Part shown: positions 8,448 to 17,262 of the stretch, piece after piece | Layout of the letters: each line of letters opens with the position of its first letter | How positions within the stretch are numbered: position 1 is the stretch's first letter | Source: Chitinophagaceae bacterium | Lineage (GTDB): Bacteria; Bacteroidota; Bacteroidia; Chitinophagales; Chitinophagaceae | Length of the DNA: 45,444 nt | Reading direction: 5' to 3' | NCBI GenBank assembly: GCA_947476485.1 | Contig: CANJQU010000025.1 | Span: 1-45,444 of the forward strand | The notes under the pieces: model-generated | Seen by the model: only the letters and a program-made list of their open reading frames with translations | Database searches by the model: none | What the model was told of the DNA's origin: nothing | Made by a program: the position numbers and the translations under genes

Positions 8448-11400
8448 ATGAAAAAGTATATCCTTTTTTTGTGCTCGTATGCATTGCTTGGCGCAGTTCA
8501 TGCGCAAACCAAGATCAACTCATACACTTTCGGCGCCCTGGAGGCACGCTGGCTTGGGCCGGGAACCATGAGCGGAAGGATTACTGCAATTGAAGGGGTG
8601 AATGCGGACAGTAAGACATTATATGTAGGCAGTGCTGGTGGCGGCGTTTGGAAGAGTACGAATGCAGGCGCTTCGTTCAAACCAGTATTTGATAAATACT
8701 GCATGAGTATTGGTGCTATTGCTATCGATCAGTCAAATCCTGCTACCGTATTCGTAGGGGCAGGCGAGAGTAATATGCGTAATACGGTATCTATTGGCGA
8801 TGGGATGTATAAGTCGACCGATGCAGGTGACAACTGGGTGAAAGTGGGAATGGACAGCACTGAGCACATTGCCAAGATCATCATTGATCCTAAGAATTCA
8901 AAAAATATTTACGCGGCAGCGCCCGGGCCACTTTGGAGCGATAGTAAACACAGAGGGCTTTATAAATCCACTGACGGGGGCGATACCTGGGTCAAGGTAT
9001 TTTATATAAACGAAAGGACCGGCTGTGCAGACGTTGCCGTGGATCCCAACGATCCGAATGTAGTCTATGTGACCATGTGGGAGTTTCGTCGTTTTCCTTA
9101 TGCCTTCAACTCGGGCGGTATGAATAGCGGCATGTGGAAAAGTTTGGACGGAGGCAAGACGTGGAAGGAATTAAAAAATGGCCTGCCGGCCAAGCCGCTT
9201 GGTCGTATGACCGTTACACTTGCTCCCAGCGCACCTCAGAACCTGATAGCAATAGTTGAGGCCAAAGAAACAGGTCTTTACATATCGTCAGACGGCGGAG
9301 AGAACTGGAAGTCGCAGAGCGCAACGATGAATGTTATATCCCGGCCATTCTATTTTAGCTGCGTGGTCATTGATCCTAAGGACCCGAAGCGCGTTTACCG
9401 TCCCGGCTTTGGTTTTTCCTATTCCGATGATGGGGGCTATTCCTTCGCTGATGCATCTTATGACGGCGGCTGGGTGCATAGTGATCATCACGCATTATGG
9501 ATAAACCCAAGCTACACCAATCAAATGTATCTCGGTACAGATGGCGGCGTATACTTCAGCCTTGACCGTGGAGCGACATGGATGTTTGTTTATAATCTGC
9601 CAGTTGGCCAGTTTTACCATGTTGCCTGCGATAATGAGAAGCCATACCGCATGTACGGTGGCTTGCAGGATAATGGCAGTTGGATGGCACCGTCCTCTGC
9701 TCCGGGCGGAGTCAATAATTCAAGCTGGCAGAATATGTATGGCGGCGATGGCTTCTGGGTACAGCCGGACCTTACAGATCCTAATATTGCCTATGCAGAA
9801 TCGCAGGGAGGGAATGTGGCCCGTATAGATCTCACCACTTATAAATCATTAGACATTACACCACAGGCGGGTAAAGAGGATGAAAAACTCCGCTGGAACT
9901 GGAATACGCCTATTGTTACCGGGCAAGCAAATCGCCGTAACTTATACACAGCAGCGCAGTATCTCTACAAGTCGACAAACCAGGGCCGCACCTGGCAGAA
10001 GATTTCTGCCGATCTGACAACTAACGATAAGAAAAAGCAACAGCAGGAAGAGTCGGGTGGGTTAAGTGAGGATAATACATCAGCGGAGAATCACTGTACT
10101 GTATTTACGATCGCGGAATCGCCCCTGGATGAAAATATGGTTTGGGTAGGAACGGACGATGGTAACCTGCAGGTGGTTACTGATGGCGCTAAATCGTGGA
10201 CCAATGTTGCAGCAAATTATGCGGCATGCGGCATACCCGCCCAGACCTGGGTGAGCAGTATAGAGCCGTCGCGTTTCGACCGCAATACCGTTTACGCGAC
10301 CTTCGATAATCACATGTATGGCGATATGAACACTTATCTCGCCAGGTCTACTGATGCCGGTAAGACATGGAAACGACTTACAAGTCCGGACTTTACAGGC
10401 TTTGCTCATAAGATAAAGGAGGACCTGGTAAATAAGAACCTCCTCTTCCTCGGTACAGAAAGAGGATTGTTTGCTACTATAGACGGTGGAGAGACCTGGT
10501 TCAGGATGAAAAATCACATTCCGGATTATTGCATGGTTCGTGATATTCAGATACAGCCGCAAACCAATGACCTGGTGCTGGCTACACACGGCAGGGGCAT
10601 CATGGTCATCAACGATATTTCTCCGTTCAGGGCGCTCACCAAAGAGATCGTGAGCCAGGAAGTGGTAATGTTCCCGAATAAGCCGATCGTAGTTTCGAAC
10701 GGGTTGTATGGAGGTGGAGGGTCTCCCGTTAGCGGTGGCTGGTATGGTGGCAATCCGGACGACATTCAGCCGATCGAGTACTACCTTAAGGACCGTGCGG
10801 TGAAGGATGTGAAGGTAGAAGTTTATGATGCCACGGGTAAACTGGTTCAATCCATTCCTGGAACTAAGCGCAAAGGTGTGAACAAAGTGTACTGGAACCT
10901 CCGGTGGACACCTCCGAAGACTGCGTCAGGCGGAACGAAAATGGACTATGGTGGGTTTATTGCGCCCATGGTGATGCCCGGCACGTATACTGTAAAACTT
11001 AAGATCGGCGATCAGGAGTACACAAGTCCGCTGCAGATGGTTCATGACAACAACAATAAATTATTCAGTGAAGAGGACCGGAAATTGCAATACGAGGCAG
11101 CCATGCAATTGTATCACATGCATGAGCGGTTGTTTATACTTGTGGACAGCCTCAATAAAGAAGAGAAAATGGTGAAGGAATACCTGGATATTGTAAAAAA
11201 AGCTTCGGATAAAAAACATTTGAAAGAGTATTACAACAAGCTGGAGGAACTGAGAAGCACCCTGTTAGCGACAAAACACAAATCCATTTTTGCCGATGAG
11301 AAGAAGCTTCGCGAGTACATTACCGAAGTTTATAGCTCGGTTTGTAACCAGGAGTGTCGCCCCTCAAACTTACAGACAGGGCGTATAACGGTATTGGAAG

Positions 11401-11522
11401 ACGATCTGAAAAAGGGGCAGGCTTCGTATGAAAAGCTCGTTACCGAATACGGTCCTAAAGCAAAAGCAATAATTAATACGGAAAAAACCAGGCCCAAGGT
11501 GACGGAGAATGTCAGCAATTGA
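8448..11522 (+). CDS. Large secreted sortilin/VPS10-like BNR-repeat protein
   Basis: This 1024-residue protein starts with a signal peptide (MKKYILFLCSYALLGAVHAQ). At least six Asp-box (BNR) motifs follow, of the form S-T-D-A-G-x-x-W: KSTNAGASF, KSTDAGDNW, KSTDGGDTW, KSLDGGKTW, YISSDGGENW, RSTDAGKTW and ATIDGGETW. These mark beta-propeller blades of the sortilin/VPS10 and glycosyl-hydrolase-like superfamily. After about residue 740 there is a Gly-rich linker and an Ig-like segment (VEVYDATGKLVQSI), then a helical, charged C-terminal region. Proteins of this shape are usually annotated as glycosyl hydrolases, but no catalytic residues are evident. No T9SS sorting domain is seen at its C-terminus. 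Confidence 0.82.
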   Translation: MKKYILFLCSYALLGAVHAQTKINSYTFGALEARWLGPGTMSGRITAIEGVNADSKTLYVGSAGGGVWKSTNAGASFKPVFDKYCMSIGAIAIDQSNPATVFVGAGESNMRNTVSIGDGMYKSTDAGDNWVKVGMDSTEHIAKIIIDPKNSKNIYAAAPGPLWSDSKHRGLYKSTDGGDTWVKVFYINERTGCADVAVDPNDPNVVYVTMWEFRRFPYAFNSGGMNSGMWKSLDGGKTWKELKNGLPAKPLGRMTVTLAPSAPQNLIAIVEAKETGLYISSDGGENWKSQSATMNVISRPFYFSCVVIDPKDPKRVYRPGFGFSYSDDGGYSFADASYDGGWVHSDHHALWINPSYTNQMYLGTDGGVYFSLDRGATWMFVYNLPVGQFYHVACDNEKPYRMYGGLQDNGSWMAPSSAPGGVNNSSWQNMYGGDGFWVQPDLTDPNIAYAESQGGNVARIDLTTYKSLDITPQAGKEDEKLRWNWNTPIVTGQANRRNLYTAAQYLYKSTNQGRTWQKISADLTTNDKKKQQQEESGGLSEDNTSAENHCTVFTIAESPLDENMVWVGTDDGNLQVVTDGAKSWTNVAANYAACGIPAQTWVSSIEPSRFDRNTVYATFDNHMYGDMNTYLARSTDAGKTWKRLTSPDFTGFAHKIKEDLVNKNLLFLGTERGLFATIDGGETWFRMKNHIPDYCMVRDIQIQPQTNDLVLATHGRGIMVINDISPFRALTKEIVSQEVVMFPNKPIVVSNGLYGGGGSPVSGGWYGGNPDDIQPIEYYLKDRAVKDVKVEVYDATGKLVQSIPGTKRKGVNKVYWNLRWTPPKTASGGTKMDYGGFIAPMVMPGTYTVKLKIGDQEYTSPLQMVHDNNNKLFSEEDRKLQYEAAMQLYHMHERLFILVDSLNKEEKMVKEYLDIVKKASDKKHLKEYYNKLEELRSTLLATKHKSIFADEKKLREYITEVYSSVCNQECRPSNLQTGRITVLEDDLKKGQASYEKLVTEYGPKAKAIINTEKTRPKVTENVSN

Positions 11523-11591
11523 TTCCTTTCACCTTGATCTGGAGCATCCGATGACGTGACCAAGGTCATTTTATTTGTATCTCCGGTAGAA

Positions 11592-11599
11592 TAATTTTG
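11592..11599 (+). promoter_or_regulatory. Promoter -7 element (TAATTTTG)
   Basis: This exact TAnnTTTG match lies 73 bases before the ATG at 11673. A weak stem just upstream (ATGAC at 11551-11555 with GTCAT at 11565-11569, then a T-rich tail) may end the preceding operon. Confidence 0.4.
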
Positions 11600-11672
11600 T
11601 GATAAATAGAGGAATGGGTCTGGTGGCCCGATTCTTTTGGTATCAGTACTTTACACAAAATTATTTCCGAAC

Positions 11673-12041
11673 ATGAAACACAACGAACAAAGGCTTGCCG
11701 GCGTATGGGTAGACCATAAGAACGCTTTTATTATCGCTAAAGACGCTGGTCAATTTGCCGTTAAGGAACGAATTGATGCACCGGGAGGCTTTGAGGCAGA
11801 AAGCGAACATCACAGGAATAATGCAAAACAAGCCGATCTGCTGTCTTATTTCAAATCATTGTCCGGTCATTTGCAGCATTACGACCAGATATTACTCTTC
11901 GGAACGGGTATCGCCCAGGAACAGTTGAACAATTTCCTGAAAGAGGATGCGAAATTCAAGGATGTAACGATCACTATTGAAAACACCGGTCACCTTACCG
12001 ACCCCCAGATGCTTGCCAAGGTCCGCACCTTTTTCAATTAG
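11673..12041 (+). CDS. Small protein resembling the eRF1 domain-3 fold
   Basis: The ATG at 11673 gives 122 residues. An upstream start would add 12 residues that look like untranslated DNA. The opening LAGVWVDHKNAFII and the later DQILLFGTGIAQEQLNNFLKE and TDPQMLAKVRTFF resemble bacterial proteins assigned to the archaeo-eukaryotic release factor domain-3 (baeRF-like) group. These share a fold with proteins that bind ribosomes or RNA. The assignment rests on pattern memory only. No signal peptide or membrane segment is present, so it should be cytosolic. It stands alone, convergent with the response-regulator gene 15 bases away. Confidence 0.6.
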   Translation: MKHNEQRLAGVWVDHKNAFIIAKDAGQFAVKERIDAPGGFEAESEHHRNNAKQADLLSYFKSLSGHLQHYDQILLFGTGIAQEQLNNFLKEDAKFKDVTITIENTGHLTDPQMLAKVRTFFN

Positions 12042-12056
12042 AGAAAAGTTGACCAA

Positions 12057-12704
12057 CTATTCGATCAATCCCAGCTGAACCCCTTTCTTGACAAGAGCGG
12101 CAACATTCTTTACGTCCAGCTTTATCATCAGGTTTAGCCGGTGATTGTCGATCGTTCGCTTGCTCACAAACAGTTTGTCTGCTATCTGCTGGCTGGTAAG
12201 ATTCGATGCTATGAAGTGCAGCACCTCTTTTTCCCTGCGCGATAGCACCGGGTCTGCCATGGTTTGCCGCTTTGTCTGCAGCGCATCTATCAGCACTTTG
12301 TCTTTTAGTGCGGGCTCCAGGTACTGGTCTCCGGCAAATACCGTTCTTATTGCTTCCAGTAGTATTTCTTCTCTTGTGGTCTTCAGTATGTAGCCATGCA
12401 CGCCGCTGCGTATCATGTTCTTGATGTAGTATACATTGTCGAGGTTAGTAAGCGCCAGTATTTTCACCAGCGGGTATTGCTCGCTTATGATCACGGCCAG
12501 TTCATCCCCGGTCTGTCCGGGCATGTTTATATCAAGCAGCAGCACATTTGGTTCGTTCGCTGCAATGCCTGCCAGTAGCTCTGTTCCATTATTGTAGCTG
12601 CCTATTATCTCCATATCGCTGCTGTTGCTCAGGATATGCTGCAGGCCGCTTCTCACCAGCGGATGGTCGTCCACTATCGTTATTTTTATTTTAGGAAAGC
12701 TCAT
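12057..12704 (-). CDS. LuxR/NarL-family response regulator
   Basis: The 215 residues comprise a receiver domain with the acidic pair DD (12-13), the phosphoacceptor Asp58 in LLLDINMPG, the switch Thr in LALTN and Lys in YILKTTREE. A C-terminal LuxR-type helix-turn-helix follows (LSRREKEVLHFIASNLTSQQIADKLFVSKRTIDNH). It is a DNA-binding regulator phosphorylated by a partner kinase. Its ATG overlaps the stop of the histidine kinase gene (ATGA at 12701-12704), so the two are translationally coupled and form a cognate pair. Confidence 0.92.
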   Translation of the reverse strand: MSFPKIKITIVDDHPLVRSGLQHILSNSSDMEIIGSYNNGTELLAGIAANEPNVLLLDINMPGQTGDELAVIISEQYPLVKILALTNLDNVYYIKNMIRSGVHGYILKTTREEILLEAIRTVFAGDQYLEPALKDKVLIDALQTKRQTMADPVLSRREKEVLHFIASNLTSQQIADKLFVSKRTIDNHRLNLMIKLDVKNVAALVKKGVQLGLIE

Positions 12705-14638
12705 GATGCGTCATTTTCAGGGTCGAATTCTATATAAACGGAAGTGCCTTTATTTATCTCTGACTCAACGGTAAAGTGCCCTTGCATACTTAGCACACGG
12801 GTCTCAAGGTTGTGGAGTCCTATGCCTTTTTTGGTGTCCTGGGTATTAAAGCCTTTTCCGTTGTCCTCTACAGTAATGGTAAGCTGCTGCTCATTTACAA
12901 CGAGTTGAACCAGTACGTGCGTGGCATTTGCATGCTGTATCGTGTTTTTAAGCAGCTCCTGTATGATGCGGTATATGTTCAGTTTTTCATTCTTGGTCAG
13001 CCCATCAAATGATCCGTAAGATTGAAAATCGATCTCCAATGTGTTGTGCTCCCGCAGATAATTGCAATAGGTGCGTATCGCTGTAGGCAACGACTGCTTC
13101 AACAGCACCTCCGGCATCAGGTTATGCGCAGTTATCCGTATTTCATCACCCATTTCAGTCAGCAGTTGCATTGCCTCTTCATACGATGGAACGCTGGTAA
13201 TATCTTCCTTCTCATGCCTTATCGACATCAGGCGCATCATTATTGCGGATAGCATACCGCCTACACCGTCATGCAACTCACTGGCAATACGGCCCCGCTC
13301 ATTTTCTTCACCCTGTACAATGCCTTTCAGCAGGCCGATGGTGTTTTCCTGCTGCAGCGATTTTATCTGCTCTGCCTGCAGCCGTTGTTTATTTTGAACA
13401 TTCCGGTAAAGCCCGGCCAGTATAATGAACAACAGGAACACGCCCCCTGCAATGGCGGCAATCCAGATATTTTTATTAATGATCTTGTTTTTCTGCTGCG
13501 CGATCAGCAATTCGCTTTGCGCAAGCTGCTTGTCCTTTTCGGCGGTTTTGTACTTTACCTCCATTTGGTTTATGGCGTTGATGCTTTCAGAATTTGTCAG
13601 CGCAACTCTTATTTCCATCAGCGAATCTGTATAGTCCAGCGCTTTCTGCAACTGCCCCGTTGTCCGGTAAACGGTTATCAGGTTAGTGTAAAACGCTTCG
13701 TAAATATCCTTGAAATTATAGGTCTTTGTTTCCTTCAGTCCTTCGGTCAGGATCGTCTCTGCTTCTTTATACTTGCCGACGTGGCACAGCGCCTGGCCCA
13801 GCAGGCAGGAAGAGGTAACCACGAGGTACGGGAAATGATCCCGGCCAAGGGAGATAGCTTGTTGCAGCAAGGGTATTGCCTCTTTATACCTCCCGCTTTC
13901 TATCAGCGACTCCGCAATGTCTTCATTGGCAACCACGACCAGGTCTGTCTTGCCCAGTTTCTTGCCTATCTCCATTAGTTCATTGAAGTACTTTATAGCG
14001 CTGTCCGGCCGGTGTATCCCGTTATAAAACTCGCCGATGTTGTTCAGCGAATTGGCAAGCTGGTAATCCAGGTGCCATTTGCGCGATACGTCTTCCCCCT
14101 GCCGGAAGTAGGCTAAGGCCTTGTCTTGCAGGCCGAGCCGGATATTCAGAATGCCGAGGTTGTTGTATACATTGGCTGTGGTGTGCGTTGGCGACACGTT
14201 TTTCTTTTTCAGGTCGTCGAGTGCTTTAAAATAGTATGTAGATGCCTGTGCATAATCGCCCTCGCTAAAATAGGAACCGCCAAAGGCATTGTAGCACCAT
14301 GCCACTGCATCTTTCACACCGGATCGCTCTGCCCACGGCAAAGCCTGTGAGCAGCAATTGCGCTCACCGGCGAAATCGGCCTTCTCATGAAATTTCATGC
14401 TTTTTGTGATCAATGCCCGGAAGGCGCCATCGGCATAATTGGCATCCGCGCTTAGTTGAAAAGCCCTGTTAAATAAAATGATCGCGCTATCCGGATTCTG
14501 TGTCTTATCACCTTTGTCCAGCAGCCGGTTTATCGCAGCAGTATCTGTTCCCGGTTTCAGATGCGTGTGTTCCTGCCCATAAGACATGCCGCTGAAAAAT
14601 GCGGGCAATAGAAAAAAGCATAGCAGGCATCGCCACAT
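12701..14638 (-). CDS. TPR-containing sensor histidine kinase
   Basis: The ATG at 14638 is chosen since it begins a signal peptide (MWRCLLCFFLLPAFFSGMSYGQ), giving 645 residues. A longer reading adds 65 residues of AT-rich upstream DNA that includes the promoter region. Tetratricopeptide repeats fill the periplasmic half (for example TTANVYNNLGILNIRLGL and QLANSLNNIGEFYNGIHRP). One transmembrane helix follows (IWIAAIAGGVFLLFIILAGLY), then a HisKA_3 domain with the phospho-His in ASELHDGVGG and an HATPase domain with VEDNGKGF. This is the NarX/DegS-type kinase architecture common in Bacteroidota. The stimulus is unknown. Confidence 0.9.
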   Translation of the reverse strand: MWRCLLCFFLLPAFFSGMSYGQEHTHLKPGTDTAAINRLLDKGDKTQNPDSAIILFNRAFQLSADANYADGAFRALITKSMKFHEKADFAGERNCCSQALPWAERSGVKDAVAWCYNAFGGSYFSEGDYAQASTYYFKALDDLKKKNVSPTHTTANVYNNLGILNIRLGLQDKALAYFRQGEDVSRKWHLDYQLANSLNNIGEFYNGIHRPDSAIKYFNELMEIGKKLGKTDLVVVANEDIAESLIESGRYKEAIPLLQQAISLGRDHFPYLVVTSSCLLGQALCHVGKYKEAETILTEGLKETKTYNFKDIYEAFYTNLITVYRTTGQLQKALDYTDSLMEIRVALTNSESINAINQMEVKYKTAEKDKQLAQSELLIAQQKNKIINKNIWIAAIAGGVFLLFIILAGLYRNVQNKQRLQAEQIKSLQQENTIGLLKGIVQGEENERGRIASELHDGVGGMLSAIMMRLMSIRHEKEDITSVPSYEEAMQLLTEMGDEIRITAHNLMPEVLLKQSLPTAIRTYCNYLREHNTLEIDFQSYGSFDGLTKNEKLNIYRIIQELLKNTIQHANATHVLVQLVVNEQQLTITVEDNGKGFNTQDTKKGIGLHNLETRVLSMQGHFTVESEINKGTSVYIEFDPENDAS

Positions 14639-14694
14639 AAAGGATGTTTGACTACACAAAGTACAATACCCGCGAATTAAAAAATAGTTATAAT

Positions 14695-14716
14695 TACCTA
14701 TTTTCAAAAATGGGTA
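14695..14716. promoter_or_regulatory. 22-bp near-palindrome in the kinase/minigene divergent region
   Basis: TACCTATTTTC AAAAATGGGTA is symmetric except for the central pair and one T-G pair. Its ends, TACCTAT and (on the other strand) TACCCAT, each fit the heptamer TACYYMT described for E. coli NarL. The adjacent kinase and regulator are NarL-type, so self-regulation is possible, but this is inference. Confidence 0.35.
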
Positions 14717-14748
14717 TTTATACATATAAAATATTTTAATGAGTGGTG

Positions 14749-14756
14749 TAGGTTTG
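14749..14756 (+). promoter_or_regulatory. Promoter -7 element (TAGGTTTG) of the sorting-domain minigene
   Basis: An exact TAnnTTTG match lies 50 bases before the ATG at 14807. No convincing -33 element is seen. Confidence 0.45.
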
Positions 14757-14806
14757 CAATAGGAAAAGAGTTTACATTTTTGACGGAAAATCAACTCGTT
14801 TCGATA

Positions 14807-15016
14807 ATGACGACCAACGAATTCACCATTCATCTTAGCAACCTATCCACCTACCACTCTATCACCATGACAAACAATATCGGCCAGGAACTCCTTAGCC
14901 AGTCCCTGAACACTATCCAGGTAAATGTGCCGGTAAGCACATTGCCTGCTGGCCTGTACTACATCATTTTCCGTGGAGAACACGGAAGGGAAGTTAGAAA
15001 GTTCGTGAAAATGTAG
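14807..15016 (+). CDS. Free-standing T9SS type A C-terminal sorting domain
   Basis: The 69 residues read like a complete type IX secretion C-terminal sorting domain: strands FTIHLSNLSTYHSITMTN, the turn NIGQELL, NVPVSTLPAGLYYIIF, and the basic end GREVRKFVKM. In T9SS cargo this domain sits at the end of a large secreted protein and is removed by the sortase PorU. Here nothing precedes it: there is no signal peptide and no cargo domain. A TTG at 14780 would add 9 residues. The gene has its own -7 element (14749-14756) and hairpin terminator (15046-15078), so it appears to be an expressed unit and not just the end of a lost gene. It is divergent from the kinase gene. Confidence 0.6.
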   Translation: MTTNEFTIHLSNLSTYHSITMTNNIGQELLSQSLNTIQVNVPVSTLPAGLYYIIFRGEHGREVRKFVKM

Positions 15017-15045
15017 GGTCCTGAACCACCCCTGCACGCACACGC

Positions 15046-15078
15046 AACCTCATCTCGTATACCGGGGTGAGGTTTTCT
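15046..15078 (+). terminator. Terminator after the sorting-domain minigene
   Basis: A 12-bp stem (15046-15057 with 15063-15074, two G-U pairs) closes the loop TATAC and runs into a short T-rich tail (TTTTCT). It is moderately convincing. Confidence 0.55.
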
Positions 15079-15097
15079 AACATTAGTTGAAAACCAC

Positions 15098-15105
15098 TAT
15101 ATTTG
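15098..15105 (+). promoter_or_regulatory. Promoter -7 element (TATATTTG) of mdh
   Basis: An exact TAnnTTTG match lies 37 bases upstream of the mdh ATG at 15143. Confidence 0.5.
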
Positions 15106-15142
15106 CGCCGTTCTAATTATTTAACCTAAAAAACGTAAATAA

Positions 15143-16084
15143 ATGAAAGTAACCGTTGTAGGTGCAGGAGCTGTAGGCGCAACATGTGCCGACAATATCG
15201 CCCGCAAAGAATTGGCTGAAGAATTGGTATTAGTGGACATTAAAGAAGGTTTTGCGGAAGGCAAAGCCCTCGATATTACCCAGACGGCATCGTTGCTCGG
15301 ATTCGACACGAATGTTATTGGTGTTACCAACGATTATACAAAAACAGCTAATTCTGATGTTTGTGTGATCACCTCTGGTATTCCCCGCAAGCCCGGTATG
15401 ACCCGCGAAGAACTGATAGGCACTAATGCCCGTATTGTAGAGGAAGTTTGCCAGAGCCTGTTAAAGCATTCTCCTAATGCAATTATTGTGGTTATCTCCA
15501 ATCCAATGGATACCATGACCTACCTCGCACTTAAATCAACCGGCATTCCAAAACATCGTGTTATTGGTATGGGTGGCATCCTGGACAGCGCCCGTTTCAA
15601 ATGCTACATCCAGAAAGAGCTCGGTTGCTCACAGAATGACCTTCATGCTACAGTAATAGGCGGCCATGGCGATACAACTATGATCCCGCTCACACGCCTT
15701 GCAACCATCAACGGCACCCCGGTATCTAATATGCTCGACGCCGACAAGCTGAAGCAGATATCTGCAGATACAATGGTTGGCGGCGCTACGCTTACCAAGT
15801 ATCTTGGTACATCAGCATGGTATGCTCCCGGTGCGGCAGGTGCTGCGCTGGTTGAGTCCATCATCCGCAACGAGCGTAAGGTGTTCCCTTGCTGCGTATT
15901 CCTTGATGGCGAATATGGCCAGAGCGATATATGCATGGGTGTGCCTGTTGTGATCGGTAAGAATGGCTGGGAAAAGATCATCGACTACAAGCTGAACGCT
16001 GAAGAGCAGGAAGCATTCAACAAATCGGCCGATGCTGTTCGCAGTATGAACAAAGTTCTCGAGACTATTGCATTTAGCAGCTAG
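15143..16084 (+). CDS. mdh: Malate dehydrogenase (NAD-dependent, LDH-like type)
   Basis: The 313-residue enzyme interconverts malate and oxaloacetate in the TCA cycle in the cytosol. The NAD-binding Rossmann motif GAGAVGATC is at 7-15. The substrate arginines lie in PRKPGMTR (Arg82 and Arg88), and the Asp148/Arg151 pair is in GILDSARF. The catalytic His175 is in GGHGDT. Arg at the loop position (RKPG) marks malate, not lactate, specificity. Its length and motifs match the tetrameric LDH-like MDH of Bacteroidota. It is a single-gene unit with its own promoter and a strong terminator. Confidence 0.96.
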   Translation: MKVTVVGAGAVGATCADNIARKELAEELVLVDIKEGFAEGKALDITQTASLLGFDTNVIGVTNDYTKTANSDVCVITSGIPRKPGMTREELIGTNARIVEEVCQSLLKHSPNAIIVVISNPMDTMTYLALKSTGIPKHRVIGMGGILDSARFKCYIQKELGCSQNDLHATVIGGHGDTTMIPLTRLATINGTPVSNMLDADKLKQISADTMVGGATLTKYLGTSAWYAPGAAGAALVESIIRNERKVFPCCVFLDGEYGQSDICMGVPVVIGKNGWEKIIDYKLNAEEQEAFNKSADAVRSMNKVLETIAFSS

Positions 16085-16105
16085 TAAGGAATAACTATAG
16101 ATTTG

Positions 16106-16139
16106 CAAGGCTCCTTCGCAAGAGGGAGCCTTGTTTTTT
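16106..16139 (+). terminator. Intrinsic terminator after mdh
   Basis: A 9-bp perfect stem (CAAGGCTCC, 16106-16114, with GGAGCCTTG, 16125-16133) is followed by six T residues (16134-16139). Confidence 0.9.
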
Positions 16140-16179
16140 CAGATTGTTGGATTTGCGGCTGCATAACATTGTCCGCTCA

Positions 16180-17262
16180 TCAGGGGCGGGCCGGGGGAGT
16201 GGTCATCAACATCAACGTCACATTGCCTAAAATTGTCACGTTGAACAGAAGAACATTTTTTATCCTGGTGGAAGTACCCTTTTTATAAACGATCTCCTCC
16301 GGGATTCTTTTTTGCGTGAACAGGTAATTAACGAGCCACAAACCAAATCCCGACGCCGTATCATATTCCCCGGAAAGCTGCTTGAATGTTGTAATGGTGG
16401 TATGTTCGTGACAGTCGTTTACAACAGGGTCTACCAGGAACTGGCTTCTGCTGTCGCCATTCATCCCGCACATGATTACATCAATGTCTTCTTTTTGTAA
16501 TTCATTTTGTGCAAGCATATCTGCTATAGCCGCCTGCACCGCTTCACTGGTTGGCTTCAGCAGCATCTGCACCGTATGTATGGCACATGCTGCATTCTCG
16601 GGGTTATTGCTCAGCGTGAAGAAATGCGCACCCTCACCCGCCACGGAGCCGGATGTGTCGTTGTGCGACAATAGCGAAAGGCTGTTTAGCTTTTGCTCTT
16701 TATAATAACCTATTCTGCCGCGGATGATGACGTACTCATCTGTAAGTTCATCGAAGCCGCCCGCCAGTATATACTTTTTATCCTGGCTTTCTGATAGCAT
16801 CAACTGGGCATCAAAGAGGCACAGTTCCAGCGAAAAGCCGCGATGCACGTAGGTCTGGTTATAGCATGTGCTCCGGGTCATCATTGCCAGCCAGCCATTT
16901 ACAGAGTTGTAGGTGGATTGTATGAAACCTGTGGGGTTAAGTGCTTCTTCCTGTAGATTTATCATATCCTTCAGGAAAGTCTCCATGTCGGTTACACTGC
17001 CACGTGCTGTGCCTATGATTATTGCATCCGGAGTAGTAACCCCTCCCATTTCCAGGCTTTTCATGCCTGCAGTGATCCCGGCTTTAAGCATCCGGCTCAT
17101 TCGCCGTATGGCTACCGGAGAAATGTATTTAGAATAATCGGGAGCGGTAATCCGTAGTTTTCCATCATCAGTGGTCACAACGGGATTTAAGAAATTTTCA
17201 GCATCATAGCTATGCTGCGGCGATATGGAGCATGCCGACAATATGTATAGTGGTTGCCTCAT
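16180..17262 (-). CDS. Ketosynthase-like protein without catalytic residues (chain-length-factor-like)
   Basis: The 360-residue protein has the thiolase/ketosynthase fold (IIIGTARGSVTDMETFL, FIQSTYNSVNGWLAMM, ILAGGFDELTD, SGSVAGEGAHFF), but all three catalytic positions are changed. The nucleophile region reads YNQTYVHRGFS with no Cys, the first His region reads MCGMNGDS, and the second reads SGEYDTASG with Glu in place of His. This matches the partner subunits of type II polyketide and aryl-polyene/flexirubin ketosynthases, which pair with an active KS and set chain length. It overlaps the upstream active KS by 4 bases (ATGA), so a heterodimer is likely. Confidence 0.75.
   Translation of the reverse strand: MRQPLYILSACSISPQHSYDAENFLNPVVTTDDGKLRITAPDYSKYISPVAIRRMSRMLKAGITAGMKSLEMGGVTTPDAIIIGTARGSVTDMETFLKDMINLQEEALNPTGFIQSTYNSVNGWLAMMTRSTCYNQTYVHRGFSLELCLFDAQLMLSESQDKKYILAGGFDELTDEYVIIRGRIGYYKEQKLNSLSLLSHNDTSGSVAGEGAHFFTLSNNPENAACAIHTVQMLLKPTSEAVQAAIADMLAQNELQKEDIDVIMCGMNGDSRSQFLVDPVVNDCHEHTTITTFKQLSGEYDTASGFGLWLVNYLFTQKRIPEEIVYKKGTSTRIKNVLLFNVTILGNVTLMLMTTPPARP

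Noticed and set aside
10080-10850. A 256-codon open frame antisense to the BNR-repeat gene
   Set aside because: It lies wholly inside a well-supported gene, has no recognisable motif, and reflects codon bias on the opposite strand.
13271-13978. A 235-codon open frame antisense to the TPR kinase
   Set aside because: It is a shadow of the kinase gene with no independent signals.
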